DNA from: Rhizobiaceae bacterium
GTDB taxonomy: Bacteria > Pseudomonadota > Alphaproteobacteria > Rhizobiales > Rhizobiaceae
Length of the DNA stretch: 64,000 nt
Direction of reading: 5' to 3'
Assembly: GCA_016742175.1 (NCBI GenBank)
Contig: JACVCH010000011.1
Coordinates: forward strand, 1 to 64,000
Position 1 is the stretch's first letter, and each line of letters begins with the position of its first letter. The translations under genes were made by a program, and so were the position numbers. Below the pieces are notes generated by a model. That model was not told where the DNA came from. It saw only the letters and a list, made by a program, of their open reading frames with translations, and did no database searches. Below, piece by piece: positions 8,341 through 17,625 of the stretch.

Positions 8341-8756
8341 TGGAAATGACCGCGATGGAACGCGCCATCGAGCAGCTCGAACAGGCGACCGCCGCGCTGC
8401 GGCTCGCCTTCTCCGACCTCGAGACGGCGGAAGCCGCCGGCCATGCCGCCGCAGCGGCGACGGGCGGCGCGATCGACCCCTTCGTCTTCCGCTTCGCCAT
8501 CTTCGTCCTGGCGATCTTCGTCGGCTACTACGTCGTCTGGTCGGTGACGCCCGCGCTCCACACGCCCTTGATGGCCGTCACCAACGCCATCTCGTCGGTC
8601 ATCGTCGTCGGCGCGCTTCTGGCGGTCGGCATCTCGGCCTCGGGGCTGGCGACCGGCTTCGGCTTCGTCGCGCTGATCCTCGCCTCGGTGAACATCTTCG
8701 GCGGCTTCCTCGTCACCCACCGCATGCTCGCCATGTACAAGAAAAAAGAGAAGTGA
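8340..8756 (+). CDS. NAD(P) transhydrogenase subunit alpha, part 2 (membrane segment)
   Basis: A 138-residue membrane protein corresponding to the C-terminal part of PntA in fused forms. After about 40 Ala/Glu-rich residues there are four helices, including [20 protein letters not shown] and [20 protein letters not shown]. It forms part of the proton channel with PntB. The ATG at 8340 shares a base with the pntA stop codon; a GTG three bases earlier is the alternative. Often named pntAB or pntA2. Confidence 0.92.
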   Translation: MEMTAMERAIEQLEQATAALRLAFSDLETAEAAGHAAAAATGGAIDPFVFRFAIFVLAIFVGYYVVWSVTPALHTPLMAVTNAISSVIVVGALLAVGISASGLATGFGFVALILASVNIFGGFLVTHRMLAMYKKKEK

Positions 8757-8766
8757 GGCGCATTCG

Positions 8767-10167
8767 ATGAGCGAGAACTTCGCCTCCTTCCTCTACCTCG
8801 TCTCCGGCGTCCTGTTCATCATGGCGCTGCGCGGACTTTCGCACCCCACCACCAGCCGCCAGGGCAATCTCTACGGCATGGTCGGCATGGGCATCGCCAT
8901 CGTCACGACGCTGCTCCTGGCGCGCCCGACGCTCGGTGGCTTCCTGATGATCGTCGTCGGCATCGCCATCGGCGGCGGCATCGGCGCGGTCATCGCCAGG
9001 CGCATCCCGATGACGTCGATGCCGCAGCTCGTCGCCGCCTTCCACTCGCTCGTCGGCCTTGCCGCCGTGCTGGTCGCGGCGGCCGCCGTCTATTCGCCGG
9101 AAAGCTTCGGCGTCGGCACGGTCGGCCACATCCACACCCAGGCGCTGGTCGAAATGTCGCTCGGCGTCGCCATCGGCGCGATCACCTTCACCGGCTCGAT
9201 CATCGCCTTCCTGAAGCTCGACGGGCGCATGTCCGGCAAGCCGATCATGCTGCCCGCGCGCCACATGGTGAACGCGGCCATCGCGACCGCGATCGTCCTG
9301 CTCGTCATCGTCCTCGTCATGACGCAGTCGACGCTTGCCTTCTGGCTGATCGTCATCCTGTCGCTGGCGCTCGGCGTCCTGATCATCATCCCGATCGGCG
9401 GCGCGGACATGCCCGTCGTCGTCTCGATGCTCAACTCCTATTCCGGCTGGGCCGCGGCCGGCATCGGCTTCACGCTCGGAAACCTCGCGCTCATCATCAC
9501 CGGCGCGCTGGTCGGCTCGTCGGGCGCGATCCTCAGCTACATCATGTGCAAGGGCATGAACCGGTCCTTCATCTCGGTCATCCTCGGCGGCTTCGGCGGC
9601 GAGACGGCCGCCGCGAGCGCCGATGACGGGATCGAGCGCACGGTCAAGCAGGGCTCGGCCGACGATGCCGCGTACCTGATGATGAACGCGCAGAAGGTCA
9701 TCATCGTCCCCGGCTACGGCATGGCGGTCGCGCAGGCGCAGCACGCGCTGCGCGAAATGGCCGACACGCTCAAGGCCAACGGCGTCGAGGTCAAATACGC
9801 GATCCACCCGGTCGCCGGCCGCATGCCCGGCCACATGAACGTGCTTCTGGCCGAAGCGAACGTTCCCTATGACGAAGTCTTCGAACTCGAGGACATCAAC
9901 TCCGAATTCGCCCAGGCCGACGTCGCCTACGTCATCGGCGCCAACGACGTCACCAACCCGTCCGCGCGCGACGACAAGTCCTCGCCGATCTACGGCATGC
10001 CCATCCTCGACGTCGACAAGGCCCGCACCTGCCTCTTCGTCAAGCGCTCGCTCGGCTCCGGCTATGCCGGCATCGACAACACGCTGTTCTACAAGGACGG
10101 CACGATGATGCTCTTGGGCGACGCCAAGAAGATGACCGAGGAAATCGTCAAGGCGATGGCGCACTGA
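8767..10167 (+). CDS. pntB: NAD(P) transhydrogenase subunit beta
   Basis: A 466-residue inner-membrane protein with about nine N-terminal helices (domain II, proton path) and a C-terminal NADP(H)-binding domain III starting near residue 290. The VPGYGMAVAQAQHALREMA nucleotide-binding segment, YAIHPVAGRMPGHMNVLLAE and IGANDVTNPSARDD are all conserved family features. Length matches the family. It lies 10 bp after the membrane segment gene, so pntA, its membrane part and pntB form one operon. Confidence 0.96.
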   Translation: MSENFASFLYLVSGVLFIMALRGLSHPTTSRQGNLYGMVGMGIAIVTTLLLARPTLGGFLMIVVGIAIGGGIGAVIARRIPMTSMPQLVAAFHSLVGLAAVLVAAAAVYSPESFGVGTVGHIHTQALVEMSLGVAIGAITFTGSIIAFLKLDGRMSGKPIMLPARHMVNAAIATAIVLLVIVLVMTQSTLAFWLIVILSLALGVLIIIPIGGADMPVVVSMLNSYSGWAAAGIGFTLGNLALIITGALVGSSGAILSYIMCKGMNRSFISVILGGFGGETAAASADDGIERTVKQGSADDAAYLMMNAQKVIIVPGYGMAVAQAQHALREMADTLKANGVEVKYAIHPVAGRMPGHMNVLLAEANVPYDEVFELEDINSEFAQADVAYVIGANDVTNPSARDDKSSPIYGMPILDVDKARTCLFVKRSLGSGYAGIDNTLFYKDGTMMLLGDAKKMTEEIVKAMAH

Positions 10168-10177
10168 GCCTGGGTCC

Positions 10178-10465
10178 ATGGCCGGCTACGTCTACATGCT
10201 GGCCTCGAAGAAAGACGGCACGCTCTATGCGGGCGTGACGTCGGACCTCGGCTCCCGGGTCTGGCAGCATAAACAGCAGACCACACCCGGCTTCACCGCA
10301 CGCCACGGCGCCGTCCGGCTGGTCTGGTACCGCGAGTTCTACGAAATCGGCGACGCCATCGTGTTCGAAAAGCGCCTCAAGAAATGGCGCCGCGCATGGA
10401 AAATCGCGCTGATCGAGGACATGAATCCCGGCTGGTACGAGTTGTACAAGGGCCAGGGCTGGTAG
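10178..10465 (+). CDS. GIY-YIG nuclease-domain protein, small standalone type
   Basis: A 95-residue protein made of a single GIY-YIG domain. It shows the YVYMLAS strand and a TLYAGVT segment where the family usually has LYIG, the arginine/histidine pair in SRVWQHK, the catalytic-type Glu in VFEKRLKKWRR and the terminal NPGW. This subgroup (YhbQ/UPF0213-like) is common in bacteria and its role is unsettled; a link to DNA repair or to repeats is only speculation. It starts 10 bp after pntB and is followed by a 650-bp repeat array. Confidence 0.85.
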   Translation: MAGYVYMLASKKDGTLYAGVTSDLGSRVWQHKQQTTPGFTARHGAVRLVWYREFYEIGDAIVFEKRLKKWRRAWKIALIEDMNPGWYELYKGQGW

Positions 10466-10504
10466 CGATCCCAATCCTGGCACAGCAAAGAAGGTGCCGC
10501 CCAA

Positions 10505-11167
10505 CCGTGCCACTCTCAACGGGCGTCATTCCGGCCGAAGTCCGAGCGCAGCGAGGCGAGAGCCGGAACCCACTCCGTGAGGTCTCCACTCGTATACCGC
10601 GGTCACGGAATGGCTCCCGCATACCCTCCGCTTCGCTCCGGCTTGCGGGATGACGCGGAAATGGCTGTGCCTTACCTTCCACTGCCACTCTCAACGGCGT
10701 CATTCCGGCCGAAGTCCGAGCGCAGCGAGGCGAGAGCCGGAACCCACTCCGTGACGTCTCCACTAGTATACCACGGTCACGGAATGGCTCCCGCATACCC
10801 TCCGCTTCGCTCCGGCTTGCGGGATGACGCGGAGAGGCTGAGCCCAACCGTGCCACTCTCAACCGGGCGTCATTCCGTCCGAAGTCCGAGCGAAGCGAGG
10901 CGAGAGCCGGAACCCACTTCGTGACGTCTCCACTCGTAAACCACGGTCACGGAATGGCTCCCGCATACCCTCCGCTTTGCTCCGGCTTGCGGGATGACGC
11001 GGAGATGGCTGAGCCCAACCGTGCCACTCTCAACCGGGCGTCATTCCGGCCGAAGTCCGAGCGCAGCGAGGCGAGAGCCGGAACCCAATCCGTGAGGTTT
11101 CCACGGGTACACCACGGTCACGGAAAGCCACCCGCACAAGTGCGTTTCGCTCCGGTTCGCGGGGGCA
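10505..11167. repeat. Tandem array of about 171-bp repeat units (family B)
   Basis: This 660-bp non-coding stretch holds nearly four copies of one unit. The core that begins CGTCATTCCGGCCGAAGTCC starts at 10524, 10698, 10868 and 11039, giving periods of 174, 170 and 171 bp. Each unit contains inverted segments (CATTCCGG-type against GGGATGACG-type) with TCACGGAATGG in between. The last copy is truncated at its 3' side. Related dispersed copies lie at 42736-42862, 61144-61285 and 61402-61543. No gene is credible here, though every frame stays open for long stretches. Confidence 0.9.
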
Positions 11168-11179
11168 GATCGCGCCCGG

Positions 11180-12019
11180 CTACGAGGGGCGCGTGCGGCG
11201 CAGGCCCTCGGCAGCGACTTCGAGGCTCGGGTCGAGCCGAGCGGCCTCCGCATAGGAGCGCGCCGCGCGCTGGTTGTCGCCGCGCCGCTCGAGGATCAGC
11301 GCCTGGTAGGCCCAGGCTTCGGCGCTCGACTTGTCGAGGTTGAGCGCCGTGTTGAAGTCGGCCAGCGCATTGTCCTCGTTGTTGATCGCGAGGTACGAGA
11401 GACCGCGTCCCGTATAGGGCTCGGCCGCGTTCGGCGCGAGCGAGATCGACTGTGCGAAGTCGGCGATCGCGAAATCGTGCTGGTTGCGGTTCTGGTAGAG
11501 AAGGCCGCGATTGTAGTAGGCGCGCGGGTCGGTCGTATCGAGCTGGATCGCGCGCTCGAAATCCTGGAACGCCTCGTTGGCACGGCCCGCCGTGCGGTAG
11601 ACGTTGCCGCGGCCGATGTAAGCGGCGTCGTAGTTCGGGTTGAGCTGGAGCGCCTGGTTGTAGTCGGCGAGCGCGGCTTGGCTGTTGCCCATGTTGCGGT
11701 GGATCAGCGCGCGGTTGTTATAGGCCTGGTAGAAGCCCGGATTGAGCTGGATCGCGCGGTCGAAATCGGCCAGCGCCTCGGCGTTGCGCCCGCCGCGGCC
11801 GTAGGCCGAGCCGCGTACATTGTAGGCCTGCGGGTCCTGCGGGGAGCGCTCGATCACGGCGGTCAGCGAGGAGATGTTCTCGGTCGAAGCCTGTGCGGCG
11901 TCCATCGGCGAGACCGTCGACATCGTCTCCGGCGCGGTCTGGCAGGCGGCCAGCGCCAGCACGGAGACGAGGGCGAAGGCGGTGGCGGTACGCTTGGCGT
12001 GGCGCGCGGTCGAGATCAT
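11180..12019 (-). CDS. Tetratricopeptide-repeat lipoprotein
   Basis: A 279-residue protein with a lipoprotein signal peptide: a basic start, a hydrophobic core and the lipobox LAAC at about 23-26. From about residue 55 it consists of consecutive TPR units, seen as repeated NRGLLY/NRALIH and ALADFDRAIQLNP patterns (about six). It is probably anchored in the outer membrane facing the periplasm and acts as an interaction scaffold; NlpI-like proteins are the nearest familiar parallel. It is downstream of rpsU on the same strand but separated from it by a terminator. The array of family B repeats abuts its stop codon. Confidence 0.85.
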   Translation of the reverse strand: MISTARHAKRTATAFALVSVLALAACQTAPETMSTVSPMDAAQASTENISSLTAVIERSPQDPQAYNVRGSAYGRGGRNAEALADFDRAIQLNPGFYQAYNNRALIHRNMGNSQAALADYNQALQLNPNYDAAYIGRGNVYRTAGRANEAFQDFERAIQLDTTDPRAYYNRGLLYQNRNQHDFAIADFAQSISLAPNAAEPYTGRGLSYLAINNEDNALADFNTALNLDKSSAEAWAYQALILERRGDNQRAARSYAEAARLDPSLEVAAEGLRRTRPS

Positions 12020-12134
12020 CTGCTGGTTCCCCCAGTTCGGATTTGGCAGGCAGGCTGCGTCGGATCAAACGCGGACAACGAAAAAAGGTGGCAGCGATTG
12101 CTCGCGCCACCTCTTATAATTCGGCAATAAAGAC

Positions 12135-12160
12135 CAAAAAGCGGCGGATCAACGCGCCGC
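12135..12160 (-). terminator. Intrinsic terminator of rpsU, overlapping its stop codon
   Basis: Read on the minus strand, GCGGCG then CGTTGATC then CGCCGC then TTTTT forms a 6-bp GC stem with an eight-base loop and a T tract. The TGA stop of rpsU (12149-12151) lies inside the loop, so the last codons of the gene are also the 5' arm of the terminator. Confidence 0.75.
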
Positions 12161-12388
12161 GACGGCCGGAGCGCGACCGCCGCCGACCAGGCCTTCGCGC
12201 TGGGCGCGCTTGCGGGCCAGCTTGCGGGCGCGGCGAACGGCTTCGGCCTTTTCGCGGGCACGCTTTTCGGACGGCTTCTCGTAGTGGCCGCGCATCTTCA
12301 TCTCGCGGAAGATACCTTCGCGCTGCATCTTCTTCTTGAGCGCGCGGAGCGCCTGATCAACGTTGTTGTCGCGGACGAGTACCTGCAC
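12149..12388 (-). CDS. rpsU: 30S ribosomal protein S21
   Basis: A 79-residue basic protein beginning (V/M)[18 protein letters not shown] and continuing [19 protein letters not shown], the hallmark of bacterial S21. The C-terminal tail is rich in Arg, Lys and Ala, as in alphaproteobacteria. S21 sits on the 30S platform near the anti-Shine-Dalgarno region and assists initiation. The start codon is GTG, with AGGA six bases upstream. A TTGACA-like -35 element (minus strand, 12416-12421) lies 28 bp before the start codon. Confidence 0.97.
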   Translation of the reverse strand: MQVLVRDNNVDQALRALKKKMQREGIFREMKMRGHYEKPSEKRAREKAEAVRRARKLARKRAQREGLVGGGRAPAVAAR

Positions 12389-12690
12389 GTGCGTTCCTGT
12401 TCGTTACCGTGGATCTGTCAAAATTCGTAAGCGCAACGAATTGCGCCCGTGGCACGCACCACGGATCGGTGCGGCTCATATCACCGCCGGCACCCCTTGT
12501 CGAGCGGAAATCGCCGGTCGTCGAACCGGCATGCAAGCGGCCAATTCGTCGCAGCGAAATCCGCGCGGCGCAAACGGGCAATCGAGGTCGCAATCAGCGC
12601 AAGGCGCATCGGCGCTTTTCGCTAGTCATAGCTTCGCCATTCTGGTTCTCCTGGATGTCGCTTTCCAACCGTCCGCGAGGTGCGAGCCCC
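12389..12690. other. Divergent intergenic region between rpsU and soxB
   Basis: This 302-bp region must contain the promoters of rpsU (left) and of the sarcosine oxidase operon (right). The rpsU side shows AGGA and TTGACA. On the soxB side only a weak purine-rich stretch (GCGAGG) precedes the start, and no glycine riboswitch or clear operator was recognised. An open frame runs through it into soxB but has no homology that can be recognised. Confidence 0.6.
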
Positions 12691-13944
12691 ATGCGCAAAT
12701 ATTCGGTCTTCGCCATCGCCCGCGAGGCGCTTCGCGGCCACAAGGGCTGGGAGGAGCAGTGGTCCTCGCCCGAGCCGCGTAAGGAATACGACGTCATCAT
12801 CGTCGGCGCCGGCGGGCACGGCCTGGCGACCGCCTACTACCTCGCCAAGGAGCACGGCGTCACCAACATCGCGGTGCTGGAAAAGGGGTGGCTCGGCGGC
12901 GGCAACACCGGCCGCAACACCACCATCATCCGCTCCAACTATCTCTACGACGAGAGCGCCGGCATCTACGACCACGCGGTGAAGCTGTGGGACGGGCTCA
13001 GCCAGGATCTGAACTACAACGTCATGTATTCGGCGCGCGGCGTCATGATGCTCGCCCACAACGTCCACGACGTGCAGGTCTTCAAGCGCCACATCCACGC
13101 CAACCGCCTCAACGGCGTCGACAATGAGTGGCTGACGCCGGAGGAGGCGCAGGCCTTCTGCCCGCCGCTCAACATCTCGAAGTCCGCGCGCTATCCGGTC
13201 ATGGGCGCGGCGCTCCAGCGCCGCGGCGGCACGGCACGGCACGACGCCGTCGCCTGGGGCTATGCGCGCGCCGCAGCCGACCGCGGCGTCCACATCATCC
13301 AGAATTGCGAGGTCACCGGCATCCGCCGCTCGTCGAACGGCCACGTCACCGGCGTCGAGACGTCGCGCGGCTTCATCGGAGCCAAGAAGGTCGGCGTCGT
13401 CGCGGCGGGTCATTCCTCGGTCATCATGCAGATGGCCGACGTCAGGATGCCGCTCGAATCCTATCCGCTGCAGGCGCTGGTGTCGGAGCCGGTCAAGCCG
13501 GTATTTCCCTGCGTCGTCATGTCGAACACGGTCCACGCATACATCTCGCAGTCCGACAAGGGCGAGCTCGTCATCGGCGCGGGCACCGACCAGTACACGT
13601 CTTACTCACAGACGGGCGGGTTCCATATCCTGAACCACACGCTCGACGCGATCTGCGAGATGTTCCCGATGTTCACGCGCATGAAGATGCTGCGCTCGTG
13701 GGGCGGCATCGTCGACGTGACGCCCGACCGCTCGCCGATCCTCGCCAAGACGCCGGTGCCGGGGCTCTACGTCAATTGCGGCTGGGGCACGGGCGGGTTC
13801 AAGGCGACGCCCGGCTCGGGCCACGTCTTCGCGCACACCATCGCCAACGACAACCCGCACCCGATCAACGCGCCGTTCAACCTCGACCGCTTCCGCACCG
13901 GCCGCCTCATCGACGAAGCGGCCGCTGCCGCCGTCGCGCACTAG
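12691..13944 (+). CDS. soxB: Sarcosine oxidase subunit beta
   Basis: A 417-residue flavoprotein of heterotetrameric sarcosine oxidase, which oxidatively demethylates sarcosine to glycine, passing the methyl carbon to tetrahydrofolate and electrons to oxygen. The start [20 protein letters not shown] is typical of SoxB. The FAD-binding motif [17 protein letters not shown] lies at about 33-49, and [11 protein letters not shown] places His184 at the position expected for covalent FMN attachment; that assignment is inferred. The C-terminus [20 protein letters not shown] is conserved. The open frame extends upstream, but this ATG gives the family length. It is first in the operon. Confidence 0.95.
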   Translation: MRKYSVFAIAREALRGHKGWEEQWSSPEPRKEYDVIIVGAGGHGLATAYYLAKEHGVTNIAVLEKGWLGGGNTGRNTTIIRSNYLYDESAGIYDHAVKLWDGLSQDLNYNVMYSARGVMMLAHNVHDVQVFKRHIHANRLNGVDNEWLTPEEAQAFCPPLNISKSARYPVMGAALQRRGGTARHDAVAWGYARAAADRGVHIIQNCEVTGIRRSSNGHVTGVETSRGFIGAKKVGVVAAGHSSVIMQMADVRMPLESYPLQALVSEPVKPVFPCVVMSNTVHAYISQSDKGELVIGAGTDQYTSYSQTGGFHILNHTLDAICEMFPMFTRMKMLRSWGGIVDVTPDRSPILAKTPVPGLYVNCGWGTGGFKATPGSGHVFAHTIANDNPHPINAPFNLDRFRTGRLIDEAAAAAVAH

Positions 13945-13952
13945 GAATTCCC

Positions 13953-14264
13953 ATGCTGTTGATCCGCTGCCCCTATTGCGAGGAAGAGCGCCCCGAGCTC
14001 GAATTCCGCCATGCCGGCGAAGCGCATATCGCGCGCTCGGCCGAGATGAGCGAGTTGAGCGACGAGGAGTTCGAAAAGTTCTTCTTCATTCGCCAGAACC
14101 CGAAAGGCCTGATCTTCGAACGCTGGCGCCACGTCCACGGCTGCGGCCGCTTCTTCAACGCCGCGCGGGATACGGTGACGGACAAGTTCCACCTGACCTA
14201 CAAGGCAGGCGAGCCGAAGCCGGAGATCACGCTGATGGCGCCTGCGAACGGAGCATCGAAATGA
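13953..14264 (+). CDS. soxD: Sarcosine oxidase subunit delta
   Basis: A 103-residue small subunit. The zinc-binding pattern is plain: CPYC at residues 6-9 and a distal HGC near residue 62. The central EFEKFFFIRQNPKGLIFERW and HVHGCGRFFNAARDT blocks are family signatures. The subunit caps the complex and helps bind the alpha subunit. It starts eight bases after soxB stops. A family A palindrome follows it before soxA. Confidence 0.95.
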   Translation: MLLIRCPYCEEERPELEFRHAGEAHIARSAEMSELSDEEFEKFFFIRQNPKGLIFERWRHVHGCGRFFNAARDTVTDKFHLTYKAGEPKPEITLMAPANGASK

Positions 14265-14281
14265 TGCGTCGCACCCTGTCG

Positions 14282-14396
14282 CGCCCCCCTCTGTCCTGCC
14301 GGACATCTCCCCCGCGAGGGGGGAGATTAGCCTGCATCGAGGACGAGCGTGATCTCCCCCCTCGCGGGGGAGATGTCCGGCAGGACAGAGGGGGGC
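14282..14396. repeat. RIME-like palindromic repeat, family A copy 2
   Basis: Double-hairpin element filling the soxD-soxA junction. The outer arms (CCCCCCTCTGTCCTGCCGG and its reverse complement) are perfect, and each half carries a CTCCCCC/GGGGGAG hairpin. It would form a large RNA structure within the sox transcript. Confidence 0.9.
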
Positions 14397-14463
14397 AACG
14401 TGGAGCGTCAACCTTCGTGGCAATCCACCAACGTCGAGCAGTACCGATTGCGGAGATCGAACA

Positions 14464-17442
14464 ATGACCGAAACCTTCCGCATCGCCCACGCCGGCCGCC
14501 TCACCCCCGCGCGCACCGCCCGCTTCACCTTCGACGGCAAGTCCTACCAGGGCCTTCAGGGCGACACGCTCGCCTCCGCGCTCCTTGCCAACGGCGTCCA
14601 TCTCGTCGGCCGTTCGTTCAAGTATCACCGCCCGCGCGGCTTCCTGTCCGCCGGCGCGGAAGAGCCGAATGCGCTCGTCGGCATCCACCGCGACGCCGCC
14701 CGCAAGACGCCGAACGTTCGCGCGACCGTGCAGGAGGTCTATGACGGCCTCACCGCCGTCTCACAGAACCGCTGGCCCTCGCTCGCCTTCGACATCGGCG
14801 AGGCCAACGATCTCGGCTCGCCGATGTTCTCGGCCGGCTTCTACTACAAGACATTCATGTGGCCGAAGGCGGCGTGGGACAAGGTCTACGAGCCGTTCAT
14901 CCGCCGCGCGGCCGGGCTCGGCGTTGCGCCGGACCAGCCCGACCCGGACCACTATTCCTCGCTCTACGCGCATTGCGACGTGCTCGTGCTCGGCGGCGGC
15001 GCGGCCGGCATCGCGGCGGCGCTCGCGGCGGCGTCCAGCGGCGCGCGCGTCATCCTCGCCGACGAGCAGGCCGAATTCGGCGGCGCGCTCCGCTTCGAGA
15101 CCGGCGCCGAGATCGATGGCATGGGCGGCTGGGACTGGGCGCAGTCCAGCCTGTCGAAGCTCGAGTCCATGGACAATGTCCGCGTCCTGCCGCGCACCAC
15201 AGCCTTTGGCTATTACGCGCAGAACCTCGTCGGGCTCGTCGAACGCGTCACCGACCATCTCGCCAATCCCGGCAAGGATTTGCCGCGCGAACGCCTCTGG
15301 CAAATTCGCGCCGCCAAGGTCGTCATCGCCACCGGCGCGATCGAGCGGCACATGGTCTTCGCCGACAATGACCGGCCAGGCATCATGCTCGCCTCCGCCG
15401 CCCGCATCTTCCTCAACCATTACGGCGTGGCGGTCGGCAGGAATGTCGGCGTCTACACCGCGACCGATTCCGCCTACGCCGCCGCCATCGACCTGAAGAA
15501 GGCCGGCGTTTCGATTGCCGCCATCGTCGACATCCGCGACGCCCCGCAAGGCGGGGCGATCGACGAAGCCCGCGCGCTCGGTATCGAAATCCTCACCGGC
15601 CACGCCGTCACGAAAACCGGCGGCAAGCTGCGCGTTTCGTCCATGGCGGTCGCGCCGAAAGCGGGCGGCACGACACGCGTCATCCCGGTCGACGCGCTCC
15701 TGATGTCGTCCGGCTGGACGCCGTCCGTCCACCTCTTCTCGCAGTCGCGCGGCAAGGTCGCCTTCGACGACGCCACCCAGCGATTCCTGCCTGGCCAATA
15801 TGCGCAGGACTGCGTCTCCGTCGGCGCCTGCAACGGCACCGACACGCTGCAGGCCGTCATCGACGAGGCCTATGCGGCGGGCGAAAAGGCGACGAAGGGC
15901 TCGAAGGGCAACCGCCCCGCCGCCTCGACCTCCGAAACCTGGACCGGCAACTTCCTCGGCACAGTTCCCGGCGCCGAACCCGACACCACCGTCAAGGCCT
16001 TCGTCGATTTCCAGAACGACGTCACCGCCAAGGACATCCGCCTTGCCGTGCGCGAGGGCATGCGCTCCATCGAGCACGTCAAGCGCTTCACCACAAACGG
16101 CATGGCGACGGACCAGGGCAAGACGTCGAACATGCACGGCCTTGCCATCGCCGCCGAAGTGCTCGGCAAGCCGATCCCGCAGGTCGGCCTCACCACCTTC
16201 CGCGCGCCCTATACGCCGGTCACCTTCGGCGCCATCGTCGGCCATTCGCGCGGCAGCCTGTTCGATCCGACGCGCCGCACGGCCATGCATGGCTTTGCCG
16301 AAAGCCACGGCGCGGTGTTCGAGGATGTCGGCCAGTGGAAGCGCGCGTGGTTCTTCCCGCAGGCGGGCGAGGACATGCACCAGGCCGTCGCGCGCGAATC
16401 GAAGACCGTGCGCCAGTCGGCCGGCATCTTCGACGCGTCGACCCTCGGCAAGATCGAAATCGTCGGCCCGGATGCCGCCGCCTTCATGGAACTCCTCTAC
16501 ACCAACCCATGGGCGAAGCTCGAGCCCGGCCGCTGCCGATATGGCATCATGCTGCGCGAGGACGGGTTCATCTATGATGACGGCGTCGTCGGCCGCCTCG
16601 CCGAAGACCGGTTCCACGTCACCACGACGACCGGCGGCGCGGCGCGCGTCATGAACCACATGGAGGACTACCTCCAGACGGAGTTCCCGCATCTCAACGT
16701 CTACCTCACCTCGACCTCCGAGCAATGGGCGGTCATCGCCGTCCAGGGGCCGAAAAGCCGCGACATCATCGCGCCGCTCGTCGAAGGCATCGACCTCTCC
16801 GACGCCGCCATGCCACACATGTCGGTGCGCGAGGGCACGATCCGCGGCGTGCCGACCCGGCTTTTCCGCATGTCGTTCACCGGCGAGCGCGGCTTCGAGA
16901 TCAACGTGCCGGCCGATTTCGGCGAGGCGGTGATGGAGGCCGTCTGGGCCGAGGCGCAAAGGCACGGCGCCTGTCTCTACGGCACCGAAACGATGCACGT
17001 CCTGCGCGCCGAAAAGGGCTACATCATCGTCGGCCACGAAACAGACGGCACCGTCACCCCGCAGGATGCCGGGCTCGACTGGGCGATCGGCAAGAAGAAG
17101 ACCGACTTCGTCGGCATTCGCGGCCTGAAGCGCCCCGACCTCGTCGGTGGCGGCCGCAAGCAGCTCGTGGGCTTGAAGACCGTCGATCCGAACGTGGTCC
17201 TCGAAGAAGGCGCCCAGATCGTCGCCACGCGCGACCAGCCGATCCCGATGAAGATGATCGGCCACGTCACCTCGAGCTACTGGTCCTCCAATTGCGGCCG
17301 CTCCATAGCACTCGCGCTGGTGGTCGACGGCCGCGAGAAGACGGGCCAGCGCCTGTTCGTGCCGATGCCGGGGAAGGTGATCGAGGTCGAGGTGACGGGG
17401 ACGGTGTTCTTCGACGAAAGCGGGGAGCGGTTGAATGGTTAG
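14464..17442 (+). CDS. soxA: Sarcosine oxidase subunit alpha
   Basis: A 992-residue subunit, the usual length. The first 100 residues form a 2Fe-2S-like fold (LLANGVHLVGRSFKYHRPRG) without the cluster cysteines. The nucleotide motif VLVLGGGAAGIAAALAAASS at about 176-195 begins the dinucleotide-binding region (NAD in family members). From about residue 610 a GcvT-like tetrahydrofolate-binding domain follows (LYTNPWAKLEPGRCRYGIML, GERGFEINVPADF), where the methylene group is transferred to folate. It acts in the cytoplasm with SoxB, SoxD and SoxG. Confidence 0.96.
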   Translation: MTETFRIAHAGRLTPARTARFTFDGKSYQGLQGDTLASALLANGVHLVGRSFKYHRPRGFLSAGAEEPNALVGIHRDAARKTPNVRATVQEVYDGLTAVSQNRWPSLAFDIGEANDLGSPMFSAGFYYKTFMWPKAAWDKVYEPFIRRAAGLGVAPDQPDPDHYSSLYAHCDVLVLGGGAAGIAAALAAASSGARVILADEQAEFGGALRFETGAEIDGMGGWDWAQSSLSKLESMDNVRVLPRTTAFGYYAQNLVGLVERVTDHLANPGKDLPRERLWQIRAAKVVIATGAIERHMVFADNDRPGIMLASAARIFLNHYGVAVGRNVGVYTATDSAYAAAIDLKKAGVSIAAIVDIRDAPQGGAIDEARALGIEILTGHAVTKTGGKLRVSSMAVAPKAGGTTRVIPVDALLMSSGWTPSVHLFSQSRGKVAFDDATQRFLPGQYAQDCVSVGACNGTDTLQAVIDEAYAAGEKATKGSKGNRPAASTSETWTGNFLGTVPGAEPDTTVKAFVDFQNDVTAKDIRLAVREGMRSIEHVKRFTTNGMATDQGKTSNMHGLAIAAEVLGKPIPQVGLTTFRAPYTPVTFGAIVGHSRGSLFDPTRRTAMHGFAESHGAVFEDVGQWKRAWFFPQAGEDMHQAVARESKTVRQSAGIFDASTLGKIEIVGPDAAAFMELLYTNPWAKLEPGRCRYGIMLREDGFIYDDGVVGRLAEDRFHVTTTTGGAARVMNHMEDYLQTEFPHLNVYLTSTSEQWAVIAVQGPKSRDIIAPLVEGIDLSDAAMPHMSVREGTIRGVPTRLFRMSFTGERGFEINVPADFGEAVMEAVWAEAQRHGACLYGTETMHVLRAEKGYIIVGHETDGTVTPQDAGLDWAIGKKKTDFVGIRGLKRPDLVGGGRKQLVGLKTVDPNVVLEEGAQIVATRDQPIPMKMIGHVTSSYWSSNCGRSIALALVVDGREKTGQRLFVPMPGKVIEVEVTGTVFFDESGERLNG

Positions 17443-17465
17443 TCCGGAAATGTCGCGCTCCGCCA

Positions 17466-17580
17466 CGCCCCCCTCTGGGCTGCCGCCCATCTCCCCCGCA
17501 CGGGGGGAGATCATGCACGGCGAGGACGAGATTAATCTCCCCCCTTGCGGGGGAGATGTCCGGCAGGACAGAGGGGGGCG
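17466..17580. repeat. RIME-like palindromic repeat, family A copy 3
   Basis: Double-hairpin element occupying most of the 183-bp soxA-soxG gap. It has the same outer and inner arms as copy 2 but with a diverged left arm (CTGGGCTGCCGCCC) and a conserved right arm, suggesting mutation after insertion. Confidence 0.88.
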
Positions 17581-17625
17581 CGACAAAGCGCATTCTTTCA
17601 ACTTTTTGGCAGGGGCAAACTGACC

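Noticed and set aside
10505-11167. Possible CRISPR array
   Set aside because: Units are about 171 bp without alternating short repeats and unique spacers, and no cas genes are present.
12389-12690. Glycine riboswitch before the sarcosine oxidase operon
   Set aside because: The tandem aptamer consensus could not be found; nothing beyond scattered short inverted repeats.
14761-17601. A 946-codon open frame antisense to soxA
   Set aside because: Same codon-bias artefact; soxA is complete and well conserved on the plus strand.
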